Positions 31,709 to 40,987 of a stretch of DNA of 64,000 nt are shown here, one piece after another. The stretch spans positions 558,001-622,000 of the forward strand of contig CAVRVH010000007.1 of the NCBI GenBank assembly GCA_963724665.1, given 5' to 3'. This DNA is from DASUPK01 sp963724665 (GTDB lineage Bacteria; Actinomycetota; Thermoleophilia; Solirubrobacterales; 70-9). A model generated the notes under the pieces. That model searched no databases, was not told the origin of the DNA, and saw only the letters and a program-made list of their open reading frames with translations. A program made the translations under genes and the position numbers. The stretch's first letter is position 1; every line of letters starts with the position of its first letter.

Positions 31709-34012
31709 ATGCCAGTTTCGACCGCTCTGCTCCGCCGTTTCGAGGATCTCTCCAAGCAGGACGTCGACTACGCCGGCGGGAAGGGCGCGAATCTCGGCGA
31801 AATGACCGCCGCGGGCCTGCCGGTCCCCCCCGGCTTCGTGGTCGGTGCCTCCTCCTACGCTCTCTTTTGCGACGTGGATGGGCTGCGCGACCGCATCGAG
31901 GAGCAGCTTTCCTCGGTCGACGTGGACGACACGGCTGCGCTGGATCTCGCCACGAAGGAGGTCCGCAAGATGGTCGAGGCGGAGCCTGTCCCGGACGAGG
32001 TCGCCAGCGAGATCCGCGACGCCTATCTGGAGCTCGCGGGAGATCGCGACAACCCTCCGGTCGCCGTCCGCTCCTCCGCCACCGCTGAAGACACGGAGGC
32101 CGCCTCCTTCGCCGGCATGAACGAGACCTTCCTCAACGTCCGCGGCCCCGACGAGGTCGTCGACGCAGTCCGCCGCTGCTGGTCCTCGCTGTTCGGCGCC
32201 CGGACCGTCTTCTATCGCGCCAAGCAGGGCTTCGGCCAGGCGGACATGGACATCGCCGTCGTCGTGCAGATACAGATCCTTTCCACCCGAGCCGGCGTCA
32301 TGTTCACCATCGACCCGGCCTCAGGCGACCACGATCGCCTCGTGATCGAGGGCTCCCTCGGCCTCGGCGAGTCGGTGGTCTCGGGCCAGGTCTCCCCCGA
32401 CCGCTACGTGATCGACAAGCAGACGCTCCACATCCTCAAGCGCGACGTGAAGCGCAAGGAGCTGGTGATCGAGCCACTCCCCGACGGCGGCACCCGCACG
32501 CGGGAGCTCTCAGGCGACGAGTCCACCCAGCCGGTCCTCACGGACGACGAGGTGCGCCGCGTCGCCGAGCTCGGTATCCGCGACGAGAAGCACTACGGCA
32601 CCCCCCAGGACACCGAGTGGGCCTTCGACGAGGAGGGCATCGCCTGGATGCTCCAGAGCCGGCCGGTGACCTCCTCGGGCGGCGACACCTCCGTGGAGCT
32701 CGCCCAGCACGAGGGCGAGGCCCTGGTGCGCGGCCTGGGCGCGGCGCCCGGTGTCGGCCACGGCGAGGTGAAGATCATCTCCGAGCTCAGCCGGGGCAAC
32801 GACCTGAAGGAGGGCGACGTCCTCGTCACCCACATGACCGCGCCCGACTGGGTTCCGCTGATGCGGCGCTCCGCCGCGATCATCACCGACTCGGGCGGCA
32901 TGACCTGCCATGCGGCGATCGTTTCCCGCGAGCTGGGCATCCCCTGCGTCGTCGGCGCCGCCGACGCGACTTCGAAGCTTCGTGATGGAGAGCTCGTCAC
33001 CGTGGACGCCACACATGGGATGGTGTACGAGGGTGAAATCGCCGTCACGGGACAGGAGACAGGGTCCGGTGATGGGCCCGCCCCCGTAGGGGGCGGGGCA
33101 CCCGTCACCGCGACCCAGCTCCTCGTCAACCTCTCCGAGCCCTCCCAGATCGAGCGGGCGGCGAGCCTGCCGGTCGAGGGCTGCGGCCTGCTCCGCGCCG
33201 AGCTGATGGTCATCGAGGCGCTCGAGGGCCGCCACCCCCGCCTGCTGATCGAGCAGGGCAAGAGCGACGAGTTCGTGGACCGGATGGGCGAGGCCCTGAC
33301 CAAGTTCGCGGAGGGCTTCGCTCCCCGGCCGATCACCTACCGGACGATCGACTTCCGCTCCAACGAGTTCAAGGGACTCGAGGGCGGCGACCGCTTCGAG
33401 CCGGAGGAGTCGAACCCGATGATCGGCTACCGCGGCGCGCTGCGCTACATGCGCGAGCCCGACCTGTTCGGACTCGAGCTGGCCGCGATCAAGCGCGTCT
33501 GGGACGCCGGGCACACGAATTTCCACGTGATGCTCCCGTTCGTTCGCACCCCGCGCGAGCTGACCGCATGCCGCAACCAGATGCGCGACGCCGGGCTGCT
33601 CGACATGCCGGAGTTCGAGCTCTGGGTGATGGCCGAGGTCCCCTCGGTCTACTTCCACCTCCCGCGCTACGCGGAGCTGGGAGTCAAGGGCATCTCGATC
33701 GGCTCGAACGACCTCACCCAGCTGATGCTGGGCGCGGATCGCGATTCCGAGGCGGTCGCCGAGCTGTTCGACGAGCGCGATGCAGCGGTCGCGGACTACC
33801 TGCGGCTGTTGATCCCGCGGGCCAAGGAGCTCGGCCTGTCCACCTCGATCTGCGGCCAGGCGCCCTCGGTGCACCGCGAGTATGCGCAGCTACTTGTCGA
33901 GGCCGGCATCGACGCGATCTCGGTCAACATCGACGCGGTCGACAAGGCCCGCCGGCTGATCGCCGCCGCCGAGCAGCGCGTGCTGCTCGACGCGGCCCGC
34001 TCCGGGAGCTAG
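31709..34012 (+). CDS. ppsA: Phosphoenolpyruvate synthase
   Basis: 767 residues. N-terminal nucleotide-binding domain (YAGGKGANLGEMTAAGLPVP, VAVRSSATAEDTEAASFAG), central phosphohistidine domain with SGGMTCHAAIVSRELGIPCV (catalytic His about residue 402), and C-terminal PEP/pyruvate TIM barrel (RTIDFRSNEFKGLEGGDRFE, NPMIGYRGALRYMREPDLFG, SIGSNDLTQLMLGADRDSEA, SICGQAPSVHREYAQLLVEA). It converts pyruvate, ATP and water to PEP, AMP and phosphate, the entry to gluconeogenesis. A Gly/Pro-rich linker (SGDGPAPVGGGAPVTATQL) separates the second and third domains. It heads an operon with a wax-ester synthase and pyruvate synthase, so carbon flows from acetyl-CoA and CO2 to PEP are likely. The start at 31709 has GAAAGGGG upstream. 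Confidence 0.95.
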   Translation: MPVSTALLRRFEDLSKQDVDYAGGKGANLGEMTAAGLPVPPGFVVGASSYALFCDVDGLRDRIEEQLSSVDVDDTAALDLATKEVRKMVEAEPVPDEVASEIRDAYLELAGDRDNPPVAVRSSATAEDTEAASFAGMNETFLNVRGPDEVVDAVRRCWSSLFGARTVFYRAKQGFGQADMDIAVVVQIQILSTRAGVMFTIDPASGDHDRLVIEGSLGLGESVVSGQVSPDRYVIDKQTLHILKRDVKRKELVIEPLPDGGTRTRELSGDESTQPVLTDDEVRRVAELGIRDEKHYGTPQDTEWAFDEEGIAWMLQSRPVTSSGGDTSVELAQHEGEALVRGLGAAPGVGHGEVKIISELSRGNDLKEGDVLVTHMTAPDWVPLMRRSAAIITDSGGMTCHAAIVSRELGIPCVVGAADATSKLRDGELVTVDATHGMVYEGEIAVTGQETGSGDGPAPVGGGAPVTATQLLVNLSEPSQIERAASLPVEGCGLLRAELMVIEALEGRHPRLLIEQGKSDEFVDRMGEALTKFAEGFAPRPITYRTIDFRSNEFKGLEGGDRFEPEESNPMIGYRGALRYMREPDLFGLELAAIKRVWDAGHTNFHVMLPFVRTPRELTACRNQMRDAGLLDMPEFELWVMAEVPSVYFHLPRYAELGVKGISIGSNDLTQLMLGADRDSEAVAELFDERDAAVADYLRLLIPRAKELGLSTSICGQAPSVHREYAQLLVEAGIDAISVNIDAVDKARRLIAAAEQRVLLDAARSGS

Positions 34013-34028
34013 AGGGGAGCCGGGGGCC

Positions 34029-35498
34029 ATGGACCAGCTCACCGCACTGGACGCGACCTTCCTGGAACTCGAGGAGGCGGACCAGAGCGCCCACATGCAC
34101 ATCGGCGGCGTGATGCTGCTGGAGCCGCAGCCGGCCGGCGGTGCCCCTCCGATCGACCTGATCCGCCAGGACGTCATCGATCGCCTCCCCGACCTGCCCC
34201 GCTACACCCAGCGGCTCTCCACCCCACACACGGGCGGACTGCATTGGCCGAGCTGGGAAGAGGATCGGCGCTTCCGCGTCGAGCGGCATGTCCGCATTGC
34301 GGGCCTTCCCGCCCCCGGCGGAGTCGACGAGCTCATGGAGTGGGCGGGCGAGTACTACTCGCAGCGCCTCGACCGGTCCAAGCCGCTCTGGGAGATCGTG
34401 GTCCTGGAGCTCGCCGACGGGCGCTGGGCGTTGGTCACCAAGACACATCACTGCATGATCGACGGCGTCGGCTCAGTCGACATGGCGACCACCCTGCTCG
34501 ACACCGAGCCCGAGCGCAGGACCCCGCGGAACGGAGCGTCGAATGGAAGGCCGCACGCGAGCCATCCCAACAGCGTCGAGACTCCGAGGAGGGGCTTGCG
34601 ACACGCCGCCTCGCTGATCGCAAAGCCCTACCTGTTCGTCGGCAACGCCGCCCTGCGCACGGCCCAGGCCGGCCTGCACGCCGCGGAGTCCGCGGTCGGC
34701 ATGGCCGCGCACCCGAGCCGGGCGCGCGAGGCCGCCCATCGCTCGCGGGCCCTCGCCGAGCTGATCGTCAAGGACGAGCTCGTCGCAGCCCCGGAATGCA
34801 GCCTCAACCGGCCGATCGGCGCCGGGCGCCAGCTCGCCGTGATCAGCATGAAGCTCGACGAGCTCAAGGAGATCAAGAACTCCCTGGGCGGCACCCTCAA
34901 CGACGTCGTCCTGGCGGCGGCGGCGGGCGGGTTCCGCCGGCTGCTGACCGAGCGCGGCGAGATGGTTGCCGAGCCCGGCCTGCGCGCGATGGTGCCCATG
35001 AACATCCGCACGGCCGCCGATCACCTCTCGATGGGGAACCGGATCTCGTCCCTGTTCATTCACCTGCCTGTCGGCGCCGCCGACCCCGCCGAGCGCTACC
35101 GCCGCCAGGTCGAGGAGGCGGAGACCCTGAAGTCCGGGACACAGCACGAGGGCTCGAGTGTGCTCCTCAACGTCGGCAACCACATGCCGCCCGTGCTCCA
35201 CAGCTTCCTCGCGCGATCGCTGTTCGCGACCCGGCTCTTCAACGTCACGGTCACCAACGTCCCGGGGCCGCAGATCCCGCTCTACTACTTCGGCTCCAAG
35301 GTCCAGGAGATCTGGCCGCTGGTGCCGATCGCAGCGTCACACGCGGTCGGCCTCGCCGTCTTCAGCTACGACGGCAAGCTCTTCTTCTGCATCAACGCCG
35401 ACCGGGACACCGTCCCGGATCTCGACGTCCTCAACGCCGGGATCGCCGAGTCGCTCGCTGAGCTCGGGGAGCTCGCCAAGTCCAAGCAGGCGGCCTGA
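34029..35498 (+). CDS. Wax ester synthase/diacylglycerol acyltransferase (WS/DGAT)
   Basis: 489 residues. MDQLTALDATFLELEEADQS is the conserved N-terminus, and THHCMIDGVGSVDMATTLLD near residue 138 carries the HHxxxDG active site. NDVVLAAAAGGFRRLLTERG, GNRISSLFIHLPVGAADPAE and VTNVPGPQIPLYYFGSKVQE follow the usual C-terminal half. It esterifies acyl-CoA to alcohols or diacylglycerol, making storage lipid at the membrane. The gene starts 16 nt after ppsA and its stop overlaps the pyruvate synthase gamma start (TGATG), so it is within the operon, an unusual position for this enzyme. Confidence 0.92.
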   Translation: MDQLTALDATFLELEEADQSAHMHIGGVMLLEPQPAGGAPPIDLIRQDVIDRLPDLPRYTQRLSTPHTGGLHWPSWEEDRRFRVERHVRIAGLPAPGGVDELMEWAGEYYSQRLDRSKPLWEIVVLELADGRWALVTKTHHCMIDGVGSVDMATTLLDTEPERRTPRNGASNGRPHASHPNSVETPRRGLRHAASLIAKPYLFVGNAALRTAQAGLHAAESAVGMAAHPSRAREAAHRSRALAELIVKDELVAAPECSLNRPIGAGRQLAVISMKLDELKEIKNSLGGTLNDVVLAAAAGGFRRLLTERGEMVAEPGLRAMVPMNIRTAADHLSMGNRISSLFIHLPVGAADPAERYRRQVEEAETLKSGTQHEGSSVLLNVGNHMPPVLHSFLARSLFATRLFNVTVTNVPGPQIPLYYFGSKVQEIWPLVPIAASHAVGLAVFSYDGKLFFCINADRDTVPDLDVLNAGIAESLAELGELAKSKQAA

Positions 35499-36079
35499 TG
35501 TTCCAGGTGAGGATCCACGGGCGTGGCGGCCAGGGGGTCGTCACCGCGGCCGAGATGCTCTCCATCGCCGCCTTCGAGGACGACCAGCACGCACAGGCCT
35601 TCCCCACCTTTGGCTCGGAGCGGACCGGAGCCCCGGTCACGTCGTACTGCCGAATCGACGACCAGCCGATTCGCGTGCGCGAGCCGATCTCGGAGCCGGA
35701 CGCGCTGATCATCCAGGACCCCACATTGCTCCATCAGGTGAAGGTCTTCAGCGGCCTCAGCGAGGGGGGCTACGTGCTGATCAACACATCACGCAGCCTG
35801 GACGACCTGGGCCTCGGCGAGTTTGCCGCCGGGTTTGCGCCCGGGCGGCTGCTCACCGTGCCTGCGAGCGAGGTCGCCAACCGTCAGCTCCACCGCCCGA
35901 TGCCGAACACCGCGCTGCTCGGCGGGTTCGCAGCGATGACCGGCGCAGTCACGCTGCAGGCCGTGATACGGGCGATCGCCCAGAAGTTCTCAGGCGAGAT
36001 CGCCGACCGCAACATGCTCGCCGCCGACGTGGCATACGAGTACGTACAGCACGAGATCAGGGAGCTCACCCGTGCTTAG
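35498..36079 (+). CDS. porC: Pyruvate:ferredoxin oxidoreductase-type, gamma subunit
   Basis: 193 residues. VRIHGRGGQGVVTAAEMLSI at the start and FPTFGSERTGAPVTSYCRID are gamma-subunit signatures of 2-oxoacid:ferredoxin oxidoreductases; NTALLGGFAAMTGAVTLQAV closes the domain. The ATG overlaps the WS/DGAT stop, and its end overlaps the alpha gene's GTG start by 8 nt. The order gamma-alpha-beta-reductase, with no separate delta ferredoxin gene, is typical of a POR whose ferredoxin role is met by a fused partner. Pyruvate is the presumed substrate; 2-ketoisovalerate is possible. Confidence 0.9.
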   Translation: MFQVRIHGRGGQGVVTAAEMLSIAAFEDDQHAQAFPTFGSERTGAPVTSYCRIDDQPIRVREPISEPDALIIQDPTLLHQVKVFSGLSEGGYVLINTSRSLDDLGLGEFAAGFAPGRLLTVPASEVANRQLHRPMPNTALLGGFAAMTGAVTLQAVIRAIAQKFSGEIADRNMLAADVAYEYVQHEIRELTRA

Positions 36080-37325
36080 GCAGGAGGAGGGCTCCCGCGC
36101 CGTCGCCGAGGCGGTGGCGCTCTGCCGCCCCGAGGTGATCAGCGCCTACCCCATCTCACCCCAGACCCACATCGTCGAGCACCTCTCCGACCTCGTCCGG
36201 ACCGGCGACCTCTCGCCCTGCGAGTACCTGATGGTCGAGTCCGAGTTCGGCGCCCTCTCCGCAGCGATCGGGGCATCCGCCACCGGCGCACGCACCTACA
36301 CGGCAACTGCCTCCCAGGGCATCCTGTTCATGGCGGAAGCGATCTACAACGCGTCGGGCCTGGGGCTGCCGATCGTGATGACGATCGCCAACCGCGCGAT
36401 CGGAGCACCGATCAACATCTGGAACGACCACTCCGACTCCATGTCGATGCGGGACTCCGGCTGGATCCAGCTTTACGCCGAGTCCAATCAGGAGGCGCTC
36501 GACATGCACATCCAGGCCTTCCGGATCGCCGAGCAGATCTCGCTGCCGGTGATGGTCTGCATGGACGGCTTCATCCTCACCCACGCCTACGACGAGGTCG
36601 ACATCCCCGACCAGGAGAGGGTCGACGCGTTCGTGCCTCCCTTCGAGCCACGGCAGCTCCTCGACCCGGCGGACCCCATGACGATCGGGGCGATGGTCGG
36701 TCCCGAGGCCTTCTTCGAGGTCAAGTACCTCGCTCACCACAAGCAGATGCAGGCGCTCGACGTGATCCCCGAGGTCGCCCAGCGGTTCGCGCTGGACTTC
36801 GGGCGACCCTCCGGTGGCCTGGTGCGCCGCTACCGAACCGAGGGCGCCGAGACGATCATCGTGGCGCTCGGGTCGGTGCTCGGGACGATCGAGGCGGTCG
36901 TCGACGAGATGCGCGACGCTGGCGTCAGGGTCGGCGCCCTCGGCATCAAGTCCTTCCGGCCGTTCCCGCTGGAGGAGGTCCGCGACGCTCTGTCCGGGGC
37001 CTGCCGCGTGGTGGTTCTCGAAAAGGCCCTGGCCGCCGGCCGGGGCGGGATCGTGTCCACCGACGTCCACGAGGCGATGGTGGGCGGCCACGCCCGTTGC
37101 AGCACCGTGATCGCCGGCCTCGGCGGAAGGGCGATCACCCGCGAGTCGCTTCACCGGCTTCTCGAGCAGGCGGGCAGCGACGAGCTCGAGCCGCTCAACT
37201 TCCTCGACCTGGACGTCGAATTGGTGCAGCGCGAGCTGGCCCGCGAGCGCAATGGCAAACCACTTGGACCGCATGCCGAGAACATGCTTCGCGACCTCGG
37301 CGCGGTCGCGGCGGAGGCCCACTGA
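36072..37325 (+). CDS. porA: Pyruvate:ferredoxin oxidoreductase-type, alpha subunit
   Basis: 417 residues. EGSRAVAEAVALCRPEVISA, YPISPQTHIVEHLSDLVRTG, VESEFGALSAAIGASATGAR and TATASQGILFMAEAIYNASG match the alpha subunit pyrimidine-binding domain. VMTIANRAIGAPINIWNDHS carries the conserved substrate loop. A C-terminal domain (VGALGIKSFRPFPLEEVRDA, VVVLEKALAAGRGG) follows. The GTG start lies inside the gamma stop. It contributes the TPP pyrimidine site with the beta subunit. Confidence 0.93.
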   Translation: MLRQEEGSRAVAEAVALCRPEVISAYPISPQTHIVEHLSDLVRTGDLSPCEYLMVESEFGALSAAIGASATGARTYTATASQGILFMAEAIYNASGLGLPIVMTIANRAIGAPINIWNDHSDSMSMRDSGWIQLYAESNQEALDMHIQAFRIAEQISLPVMVCMDGFILTHAYDEVDIPDQERVDAFVPPFEPRQLLDPADPMTIGAMVGPEAFFEVKYLAHHKQMQALDVIPEVAQRFALDFGRPSGGLVRRYRTEGAETIIVALGSVLGTIEAVVDEMRDAGVRVGALGIKSFRPFPLEEVRDALSGACRVVVLEKALAAGRGGIVSTDVHEAMVGGHARCSTVIAGLGGRAITRESLHRLLEQAGSDELEPLNFLDLDVELVQRELARERNGKPLGPHAENMLRDLGAVAAEAH

Positions 37326-38389
37326 TGCCCTACCAGGACGTCAAGCTCTACCAGACGGGTACCTACGCGGTCGGAGGTCGACTGCTCGATCCGGAGAAGC
37401 GCTCGGTTCAGGCACGGACGGAGCGCTCGAACACGTTGACCTGCGGGCACCGGGCCTGCCAGGGATGCGGCGAGGCCCTCGGAGCCCGGTTCGCGCTCGA
37501 CTCCGCGATGCGCGCCACCAAGGGCAAGCTGATCGCGGCCAACGCCACGGGCTGTCTCGAAGTCTTCTCCACCCCTTATCCGGAGAGCTCCTGGCAGCTG
37601 CCCTGGATCCATTCGCTGTTCGGCAACGCGCCGGCGGTCAGCAGCGGAATCGCCGCCGCGCTGAAGGCCAAGGGCCGCGAAGACATCCGCGTGGTCGGAC
37701 AGGGCGGCGACGGCGGCACCCTCGACATCGGCTTCGGCTGTCTCTCGGGGATGTTCGAGCGAAACGATGACGTGCTGTTCATCTGTTACGACAACGAGGC
37801 CTACATGAACACCGGCGTCCAGCGCTCGGGCGCGACTCCGCCCGCCGCGCGGACCGCCAACACCAAGCCGGTCGGCGACGAGCCGGGCAACGTCTTCGGC
37901 CAGGGCAAGAACGCTCCGCTGATCGCGATGGCGCACGAGATCCCCTACGTCGCCACCGCCACGGTCTCCGAGCTCCGCGACCTGGAGTACAAGGTCGAGA
38001 AGGCGATGGAGATGCGGGGCGCCCGCTATCTGCACGTCTTCGTCCCCTGCCCCCTGGGATGGGGATCGGCATCGAAGGACACAATCGAGATCGCGCGCCT
38101 CGCCAAGGAAAGCGGGATCTTCCCCGTCTTCGAGGCCGAGGACGGCGAGGTCGTCGGCGTCTCGAAGATCCGCAAGCAGGTGCCGGTCACCGAATACCTG
38201 AAGCTGCAGAAGCGCTACGCGCACCTCTTCAAGGACCCGCCTCGCACCGACGTGATCGAGGCGATCCAGGCCCGGGCCGACGCCAACATCAGGCGCTTCG
38301 GACTGAACGGCGGCTATGGATCGCTCCCCGATCTGCTCACCGAAGGGCGCCCCGACCTGCTCTCCGACACCCCACACGGACCTCAGTGA
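37325..38389 (+). CDS. porB: Pyruvate:ferredoxin oxidoreductase-type, beta subunit
   Basis: 354 residues. CGHRACQGCGEALGARFALD gives the N-terminal [4Fe-4S] cysteines, ATGCLEVFSTPYPESSWQLP the next conserved segment, VVGQGGDGGTLDIGFGCLSG the TPP-binding GDGG near residue 131, and FICYDNEAYMNTGVQRSGAT the Mg-ligand region. Start and stop both overlap neighbours by TGATG, so alpha, beta and the reductase are tightly coupled. With alpha and gamma it interconverts pyruvate with acetyl-CoA plus CO2 via reduced ferredoxin or a fused acceptor. Confidence 0.94.
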   Translation: MPYQDVKLYQTGTYAVGGRLLDPEKRSVQARTERSNTLTCGHRACQGCGEALGARFALDSAMRATKGKLIAANATGCLEVFSTPYPESSWQLPWIHSLFGNAPAVSSGIAAALKAKGREDIRVVGQGGDGGTLDIGFGCLSGMFERNDDVLFICYDNEAYMNTGVQRSGATPPAARTANTKPVGDEPGNVFGQGKNAPLIAMAHEIPYVATATVSELRDLEYKVEKAMEMRGARYLHVFVPCPLGWGSASKDTIEIARLAKESGIFPVFEAEDGEVVGVSKIRKQVPVTEYLKLQKRYAHLFKDPPRTDVIEAIQARADANIRRFGLNGGYGSLPDLLTEGRPDLLSDTPHGPQ

Positions 38390-40053
38390 TGGAAGCAACC
38401 GAAAAGAACCTGCCCTTCGCCATCACGCTCGACGTCGGCTCCAGCCTCGCCAACAAGACCGGCAGCTGGCGCACCGAGCGCGCCCAGTACGTCGACCGGC
38501 TGCCCCCCTGCAATCACGCCTGCCCCGCCGGCGAGAACTGCCAGGCCTGGCTGTACGAAGCCGAGGACGGCGGCGAGGGCTACGAGCGCGCCTGGCGGCG
38601 GATCGTCGAGGACAACCCGTTCCCGGCGATCATGGGTCGCGTCTGTTACCACCCATGCGAGACCTCATGCAACCGCGGGGAGCTCGACGAGGCCGTCGGC
38701 ATCCACTCGGTCGAGCGCTTCATCGGCGACGAGGCGATCAAGCAGGGCTGGTCGTTCGACCCGCCGGCGGAGTCCACCGGGAGGCGCGTGCTCGTGGTTG
38801 GCGCTGGGCCCTCGGGGCTCTCGGCGGCGTACCACCTGCGCCGCCTGGGTCACGAGGTGACGATCAATGAGGCCGGCCCTATGGCCGGCGGCATGATGCG
38901 CTTCGGCATCCCCACGTACCGGCTGCCGCGCGACGTGCTCGACGCCGAGGTCGACCGCATCCTCGCGATGGGAGTCGAGCTCGAGCTCAACCGCAAGGTC
39001 ACCAACATCGAGGAAGCGATGACCGACGGCGGCTTCGACGCGGCGTTCCTGGCGGTCGGCGCCCACATCGGCAAGCACGCCGAAATCCCGGCCGGCGAGG
39101 CCGCGCGCATCCTGGACGCCGTCTCGATGCTCGAGTCGATGGAGTCTGACGAGAAGCCGCTGCTCGGCCGCAAGGTCGTCGTCTACGGCGGCGGCAACAC
39201 TGCGATGGACGCCGCCCGCACCGCCAAGCGCCTCGGTGCCACCGACGCGGTGGTCGTCTACCGGCGCAACCGTGACCGGATGCCCGCTCACGAGTTCGAG
39301 GTCGCCGAGGCCGAGGAGGAGGGCGTGATGATGCGCTGGCTCGAGACCATCAAGCAGGTCGACGGCAACAAGATCACCATCGAGAAGATGGAGCTCGACG
39401 AGACGGGCTTCCCCCAGCCAACCGGCGAGTTCGACGAGCTCGAGGCCGACTCGGTGATCCTGGCGCTCGGCCAGGAGGCGGACCTGTCGCTGCTCGAGGG
39501 CGTCTCCGGGATCCAGGTCGAGGACGGCGTCGTGCAGGTCGGGCCGAACATGGAGACCGGGCACCGCGGCGTCTTCGCGGGCGGCGACATGGTCCCCACT
39601 GAGCGCACCGTCACCGTCGGCGTCGGCCACGGCAAGAAGGCGGCACGCAACATCGACGGCTGGCTTCGCGCCGAGAGCTTCGATCCGCCGCCGAAGCACG
39701 AGGTCATCACCTTCGAGCAGCTCAACACCTGGTATTACGCCGACGCACCGAAGGCCCTGCAGCCCGAGCTCGAGGTCGAGCGCCGGCGCTCGACCTTCGA
39801 CGAGGTGGTCGGCGGGCTCGACGAGTCGAATGCAATGTACGAGGCCCGCCGCTGCATGTCGTGCGGCAACTGCTTCAGCTGCGACAACTGCTTCGGCGTC
39901 TGCCCCGACAACGCGGTCCTGAAGCTGGCCGAGGCCGCGGAGAACCCGAACGTCAATGGCTACGCGATCGATCTCGACTTCTGCAAGGGCTGCGGCCTCT
40001 GCGTCCAGGAATGCCCCTGCGGAGCGATCGAGATGGTCCCCGAGAAGATCTAG
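38389..40053 (+). CDS. GltD-like FAD/NAD(P) oxidoreductase with two C-terminal [4Fe-4S] clusters
   Basis: 554 residues. The N-terminal Fe-S domain (PPCNHACPAGENCQAW, GRVCYHPCETSCNRG) leads to FAD fold VLVVGAGPSGLSAAYHLRRL near 130, NADP fold VVVYGGGNTAMDAARTAKRL near 262, and FAD closure HRGVFAGGDMVPTERTVTVG. The C-terminus has cysteine clusters CMSCGNCFSCDNCFGVCPDN and CKGCGLCVQECPCGAIEM, replacing a delta ferredoxin. It likely couples the POR to NAD(P)H, giving pyruvate synthase a reductant route. Its stop is 12 nt before the Usp gene. Confidence 0.9.
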   Translation: MEATEKNLPFAITLDVGSSLANKTGSWRTERAQYVDRLPPCNHACPAGENCQAWLYEAEDGGEGYERAWRRIVEDNPFPAIMGRVCYHPCETSCNRGELDEAVGIHSVERFIGDEAIKQGWSFDPPAESTGRRVLVVGAGPSGLSAAYHLRRLGHEVTINEAGPMAGGMMRFGIPTYRLPRDVLDAEVDRILAMGVELELNRKVTNIEEAMTDGGFDAAFLAVGAHIGKHAEIPAGEAARILDAVSMLESMESDEKPLLGRKVVVYGGGNTAMDAARTAKRLGATDAVVVYRRNRDRMPAHEFEVAEAEEEGVMMRWLETIKQVDGNKITIEKMELDETGFPQPTGEFDELEADSVILALGQEADLSLLEGVSGIQVEDGVVQVGPNMETGHRGVFAGGDMVPTERTVTVGVGHGKKAARNIDGWLRAESFDPPPKHEVITFEQLNTWYYADAPKALQPELEVERRRSTFDEVVGGLDESNAMYEARRCMSCGNCFSCDNCFGVCPDNAVLKLAEAAENPNVNGYAIDLDFCKGCGLCVQECPCGAIEMVPEKI

Positions 40054-40065
40054 AGAGGAATCCGA

Positions 40066-40947
40066 ATGCGCGCGAAGGTCCTGATCGCCTACGACGGCTC
40101 CCCCCAGGGGGAAGACGCGCTCGGGTTCGGGCGCCGGATCACGGAGGTCCTCGATGCGGCGCCGGTCGTCACCATGGTCATCGCCCACCCGCGTCACGGG
40201 ACGGACGAGCGCGAGTTCGACGATGCCGTGACCGAGTACTGCAAGCCGTTCTTCGCGAAGGCGCAGGAACGCATGGACGAAATCAAGGTGAAGCCGGCGC
40301 CGGTAGTCAACGACTCACCGGCCGCCGGGATCTACGAGATGGCCGATTGGGAAAAGCCGTCCGTGATCGTGATTGGGTCGACCCGCCACGGCACGGCCGG
40401 ACACGTGCAGGTGGGCACGGTCGGCGGCTCGCTTCTCTCGGGGGTGCACTGCAGCGTCGCCGTCGCCCCTCGCGGCTACACGAATGGGAAATCCGGCCTC
40501 GCTCGGATCGGCATCGCGGTCGACGGCGGCTCGGAGGGATGGCGGGCGCTGACGGCGGCGAGCAATCTCGCTGAGCAAGCGGACGCGCAGCTGCGGATCC
40601 TCAGCGTGATGGGCGAGCCCCACTACGTCCTCGGCGGCCTGCTCTCGCCGCTCAACGCCGAGGAGTACCGCGAGTTCAAGGAGAAGGAGTGGGAACACAT
40701 CTACGAGGAGGCCGCCGGCCGGGTGGCCGATGGCGTCGATACTGAGCCGCAGCTCCTCCACGGCGACCCCGCCGAGGCTCTGTCGGAGGCGGCGGGCGAT
40801 CTTGACCTGCTGATCCTCGGCTCCCGAGGCTACGGGCCGGTCAAGGGCACCGTGCTCGGCAGCGTCTCCGCCCGGGTCATGGCCGCGGCACCCACTCCAG
40901 TGCTGGTGGTCCCGCGAGGCGCCGGCCCCACCCCGCTCGAGGCGTAG
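40066..40947 (+). CDS. Tandem universal-stress-protein (UspA) domain protein
   Basis: 293 residues, two Usp domains. The first (VLIAYDGSPQGEDAL, VIVIGSTRHGTAGHVQVGTVG) carries a variant G-2x-G-9x-G nucleotide site; the second (RIGIAVDGGSEGWRALTAAS, LLILGSRGYGPVKGTVLGSV, ARVMAAAPTPVLVVPRG) is canonical and likely binds ATP. Usp proteins respond to redox or starvation stress. It is 12 nt after the oxidoreductase gene and has AGAGAGGA upstream of the ATG, so it belongs to the por operon. Confidence 0.88.
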   Translation: MRAKVLIAYDGSPQGEDALGFGRRITEVLDAAPVVTMVIAHPRHGTDEREFDDAVTEYCKPFFAKAQERMDEIKVKPAPVVNDSPAAGIYEMADWEKPSVIVIGSTRHGTAGHVQVGTVGGSLLSGVHCSVAVAPRGYTNGKSGLARIGIAVDGGSEGWRALTAASNLAEQADAQLRILSVMGEPHYVLGGLLSPLNAEEYREFKEKEWEHIYEEAAGRVADGVDTEPQLLHGDPAEALSEAAGDLDLLILGSRGYGPVKGTVLGSVSARVMAAAPTPVLVVPRGAGPTPLEA

Positions 40948-40974
40948 GCCCTCACGGTCCGCACAAACCGGAGT

Positions 40975-40980
40975 TAGCCT
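40975..40980 (+). promoter_or_regulatory. -10 hexamer TAGCCT, leaderless start
   Basis: TAGCCT, 7-nt spacer TGCCGAG, then TTG at 40988. The hydrogenase operon has nearly the same string on the minus strand. Confidence 0.5.
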
Positions 40981-40987
40981 TGCCGAG

